This document shows positions 61,765-64,000 of a stretch of 64,000 bases of DNA, piece by piece. Numbering within the stretch: the first letter of the stretch is position 1; each line of letters starts with the position of its first letter. The notes beneath the pieces are model-generated. The model ran no database searches, was not told the origin of the DNA, and saw nothing but the letters and a program-made list of their open reading frames with translations. The DNA comes from Nocardioides sp. TRM66260-LWL (lineage in GTDB: Bacteria; Actinomycetota; Actinomycetes; Propionibacteriales; Nocardioidaceae), in contig NZ_JAIQZK010000001.1 of the NCBI RefSeq assembly GCF_020075545.1, positions 372,001 to 436,000 of the forward strand. Direction: 5' to 3'. The translations under genes were made by a program, and so were the position numbers.

Positions 61765-63027
61765 ATGGACGACGTGCTCCCTCACGACGCCTCCGCGCGC
61801 CCCCGTCCGTCCCGCCGACGCGCCCGCGCGCTCGCGCTGAGCACGGGTCTGGCGGCCGTCGCCGGCACGCTCGGGGCGGCGCCGGCGACGGCCGCGGACT
61901 CGTGGAGCGTGCCGTCGTCGGCGACCATCACGATCTCGGGGCGCGGGTTCGGCCACGGGCACGGCATGTCGCAGTACGGCGCCGAGGGAGCGGCGCGCGA
62001 GGGGCTCGACCACCGGGCGATCCTGCGCTTCTACTACCCGGGCACCACGCTCGGGAAGGTCGGGCGGGCCGACGAGCTGCTCACGGTGCGGCTGACCGCC
62101 GACGTCGGCGACGACCTCGTCGTCCGGGCCCGACCCGGGCTGGTGGCGGTCGACCCCGCCGCGCGGCGCAGCCGCTACCCGCTGCCCGACGAGCAGGTCG
62201 AGGCCTGGAGGATGGCCCCGTCCGCCGGTCGGCTCGTGCTGTCCTACCGACGACCGTCCGCGGAGCGCTGGCGCTGGTACGCCACGCTCGACGGCCGCTC
62301 GGGGCCGGGGTTCGGCGCGTCGGGACGCCCCGTCGACCTCGTGACGCCGTCGGGCACCCGCGCCTACCGGGGTCGACTCCAGCTGCGGCCCGCGGCCGCG
62401 GGCTCGACGGACCTCGTCACGGTCAACCGGGTGAGCCTGGAGTCCTACCTGCGCGGCGTCGTCCCGCTGGAGATCCCGGCGTCCTGGCGCCCGGCCGCGG
62501 TGCGCTCCCAGGCGGTCGCGGCGCGCACCTATGCGCTGCACGAGAGCCGGGACGCGCGCGGCCCGGCCGACCTGTGCGACACCGGCGCCTGCCAGGTCTA
62601 CGGCGGCGCGGACGCGGAGCTGCCGGCCTCCGACGCGGCCGTCGCCGCGACCACCGGCCAGGTGCTGCTGCACGACGGCGAGCCCGCGTTCACCCAGTTC
62701 GGCTCCAGCAGCGGCGGCTGGACGAGCGCCGGCTCCCAGCCCTACCTGCGGGCCCGGGAGGACCCCTACGACGGCTGGTCGGGCAACCCGGTGCACTCCT
62801 GGCGCAGCACCCTGACCGATCGCGACCTCGAGCGCGCCTACCCGACCCTGGGGTCGCTGCGCTCGATCGCGGTGACCCGACGCGACGGCAACGGCCAGTG
62901 GGGCGGCCGGGTCGCCGCGGTGACGCTGAAGGGCTCGCGCGCGACCGTCCGCACCAGCGGCGACGAGCTCCGCAGCCGCCTCGGCCTGCGCTCCACCTGG
63001 CTCACCTTCAGCGTGCGCGCGCGCTGA
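61765..63027 (+). CDS. secreted SpoIID/LytB-domain protein (second copy)
   Basis: A 420-residue paralogue of the protein before it. Signal peptide (RARALALSTGLAAVAGTLGA, cut near ATAADS at about 44), then GFGHGHGMSQYGAEGAA, the same LDHRAILRFYYPGTTLG, VSLESYLRGVVPLEIPASW, VRSQAVAARTYALHES, DLCDTGACQVYGG and FGSSSGGWTSAG. The two share long identical stretches around the domain but differ in between, so the duplication is old. A strong palindrome in its promoter, absent before the first copy, suggests separate control. Its end overlaps the convergent transporter gene by 20 bases. Confidence 0.88.
   Translation: MDDVLPHDASARPRPSRRRARALALSTGLAAVAGTLGAAPATAADSWSVPSSATITISGRGFGHGHGMSQYGAEGAAREGLDHRAILRFYYPGTTLGKVGRADELLTVRLTADVGDDLVVRARPGLVAVDPAARRSRYPLPDEQVEAWRMAPSAGRLVLSYRRPSAERWRWYATLDGRSGPGFGASGRPVDLVTPSGTRAYRGRLQLRPAAAGSTDLVTVNRVSLESYLRGVVPLEIPASWRPAAVRSQAVAARTYALHESRDARGPADLCDTGACQVYGGADAELPASDAAVAATTGQVLLHDGEPAFTQFGSSSGGWTSAGSQPYLRAREDPYDGWSGNPVHSWRSTLTDRDLERAYPTLGSLRSIAVTRRDGNGQWGGRVAAVTLKGSRATVRTSGDELRSRLGLRSTWLTFSVRAR
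63008..63027. terminator. stop-codon inverted repeat at the SpoIID/BenE junction
   Basis: TCAGCG (63008-63013) and CGCTGA (63022-63027) contain the stop codons of the two overlapping convergent genes and can pair around a TGCGCGCG loop. Confidence 0.35.
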
Positions 63028-64000
63028 GGCGTCCCGCGCCCGTCGAGCGCAGCAGCGCGCGCACCGCGAGACCGGCCGCCAGCGCCCAGAACGCGGCGCC
63101 CACGCCCGCGACCGAGATGCCCGAGGCGGCGACCAGCAGCGTCACCGCCGCCGCCTCGCGCTCGGCCGGGTCGGCCAGCGCCTCGGTGAGCGAGGTGGCC
63201 AGCGTGCCGACGAGCGCGAGCCCCGCTGCCGCCTGGACGACGCCGGCCGGAGCCGCCGTCACCAGCGCGGCCAGGGCGCCGCAGCCGGCCGCGAGCAGCA
63301 GGTAGCAGCCGGCCGCTGTGGCCGCCGCGCGCCAGCGCCGCGTCGGGTCCGGTCCGGCGTCGGGGCCGGCGCAGAGCGCGGCGGTGATCGCCGCGAGGTT
63401 CACCGTGTGCCCGCCGAAGGGCGCGGCGGCGAGGGTCGCGAGCCCCGTGACGCCCATCGTCTCCCGCCACGGCACCCTGTAGCCGGAGGCCGCCATGATC
63501 GCCACGCCCGGCACGTTCTGCGAGGCCATCGCGACGACGTACAGCGGCAGCGTGACGCCGATCAGCGCGCCGAGGGTGGGGTGCGGCGCGGTGACCTCGA
63601 TCCGCGGCACCAGGTCGGACGCCGCCAGCGTGCCGCCGGCCGTGACCGCGACGACGACCAGCGCCGTCGCCAGCGCCGCGGGCACCGCCCAGCGTCGCGC
63701 CACCCGCAGGCCCACCAGCCACACGCTCACCACCGGCGCGACGGCGGCCGGCGAGGCCACGAGCGCGGTCACCGGCTCGAGGCACAGCGGCAGCAGGACG
63801 CCGGCCAGCATGGCGCGCGCCAGCGGCACGGGGATGCTCGCGACCAGGGCTCCGAGGCGGGGGAGCAGCCCGGTCAGCACGATCAGGACGCCGGTAGCCG
63901 CGAACGCCGCGACCGCGGCCGACCAGCCGCCCGCGACGCCCGCGCTGCCGGCCAGCACGGCCGCGCCGGGCGTCGACCACGCGAGGGTGAGCGGCGTGCG
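63008..64000 (-). CDS. BenE-type benzoate/H+ symporter family protein, 5' end outside the window
   Basis: At least 330 residues of a multi-helix transporter; the frame runs off the right edge, so the N-terminus is missing. Near the edge it reads TPLTLAWSTPGAAVLA, the conserved first signature of the BenE family; further on come GVTLPLYVVAMASQNVPGVAIM with the family's Asn-Val-Pro-Gly, and PFGGHTVNLAAITAALCAGP. About nine helices are visible. BenE members are thought to import benzoate by proton symport, but most actinobacterial members are untested. No aromatic-degradation genes are in view. Confidence 0.85.
   Translation of the reverse strand, partial: RTPLTLAWSTPGAAVLAGSAGVAGGWSAAVAAFAATGVLIVLTGLLPRLGALVASIPVPLARAMLAGVLLPLCLEPVTALVASPAAVAPVVSVWLVGLRVARRWAVPAALATALVVVAVTAGGTLAASDLVPRIEVTAPHPTLGALIGVTLPLYVVAMASQNVPGVAIMAASGYRVPWRETMGVTGLATLAAAPFGGHTVNLAAITAALCAGPDAGPDPTRRWRAAATAAGCYLLLAAGCGALAALVTAAPAGVVQAAAGLALVGTLATSLTEALADPAEREAAAVTLLVAASGISVAGVGAAFWALAAGLAVRALLRSTGAGRLSARAR

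Noticed and set aside
60449..63027. Evidence of endospore formation from two SpoIID-domain proteins
   Set aside because: SpoIID domains are common in non-sporulating bacteria, and no other sporulation gene is in the window.

Overview
The window is a 64 kb stretch of very GC-rich DNA (roughly 70-75 % by eye) with almost no TTA codons, many GTG starts, and short hexamers of the TANNNT type placed 6-9 bases before start codons. Gene content and order point to a high-GC actinobacterium. An F420-dependent NADP reductase, DUF3017 and DUF6350 proteins, a monomeric isocitrate dehydrogenase and SdhCAB with a single cytochrome subunit all fit. The order pcrA / M23 peptidase / sucC / sucD ... DUF6350 / purN / purH matches the uvrD1-sucCD-purNH region of mycobacteria as I remember it. 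A Nocardioides-like genus is my best guess; the sequence alone does not prove it. I see no tRNA, rRNA, IS element, prophage or CRISPR array.

Layout. 0-5.2 kb: end of an F420:NADP reductase gene, a YbaK-type deacylase, a glycerophosphodiester phosphodiesterase, a small membrane protein and the PcrA/UvrD helicase. 5.4-9.2 kb: an M23 peptidase and sucCD. 9.2-13.9 kb: an ECF sigma factor with an overlapping membrane partner, an unusual protein joining sigma-like domains to a membrane segment and an outside domain, and a DUF6350 membrane protein. 13.9-17.7 kb: purN, purH (behind a clear ZTP riboswitch), folD and a DUF3017 gene, so purine synthesis and one-carbon folate genes lie together. 17.7-28.9 kb: mdh, icd, an MFS exporter, trpS, a 2H phosphoesterase, a YihY protein and sdhCAB. 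29-36.5 kb: a GT4 glycosyltransferase, then mutA-mutB-meaB (methylmalonyl-CoA mutase and its chaperone) and an M20 amidohydrolase.

36.5-56.2 kb is a nucleoside uptake and breakdown island: a BmpA-type ABC transporter (two permeases, ATPase, lipoprotein), cdd, a cytochrome P450, deoA, add, a uridine-kinase-like gene, a half-length and a full-length aldehyde dehydrogenase, deoC, a nucleoside/base deaminase, a phosphopentomutase-like phosphosugar mutase, and purine nucleoside phosphorylase. A TetR regulator and an aldo/keto reductase sit inside it. Together these could import nucleosides, deaminate them, split them to (deoxy)ribose-1-phosphate, convert that to the 5-phosphate, cleave deoxyribose-5-phosphate to glyceraldehyde-3-phosphate and acetaldehyde, and oxidise the acetaldehyde. 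56.3-64 kb: a gamma-glutamylcyclotransferase-like gene, lpd, a decayed chloramphenicol-phosphotransferase-like pseudogene, an Lpd-like flavoprotein that lacks one redox cysteine, two tandem SpoIID-domain secreted proteins and the start of a BenE-type transporter.

Most of the window is ordinary core metabolism. The points most worth a second look are the ZTP riboswitch whose promoter overlaps the purN stop codon; the wide use of apparently leaderless promoters, some built from the stop codon of the gene before; the sigma-like membrane fusion protein; the P450 with an altered I-helix inside the nucleoside operon; the half-length aldehyde dehydrogenase; and two strong palindromic operators, before icd and before the second SpoIID gene.
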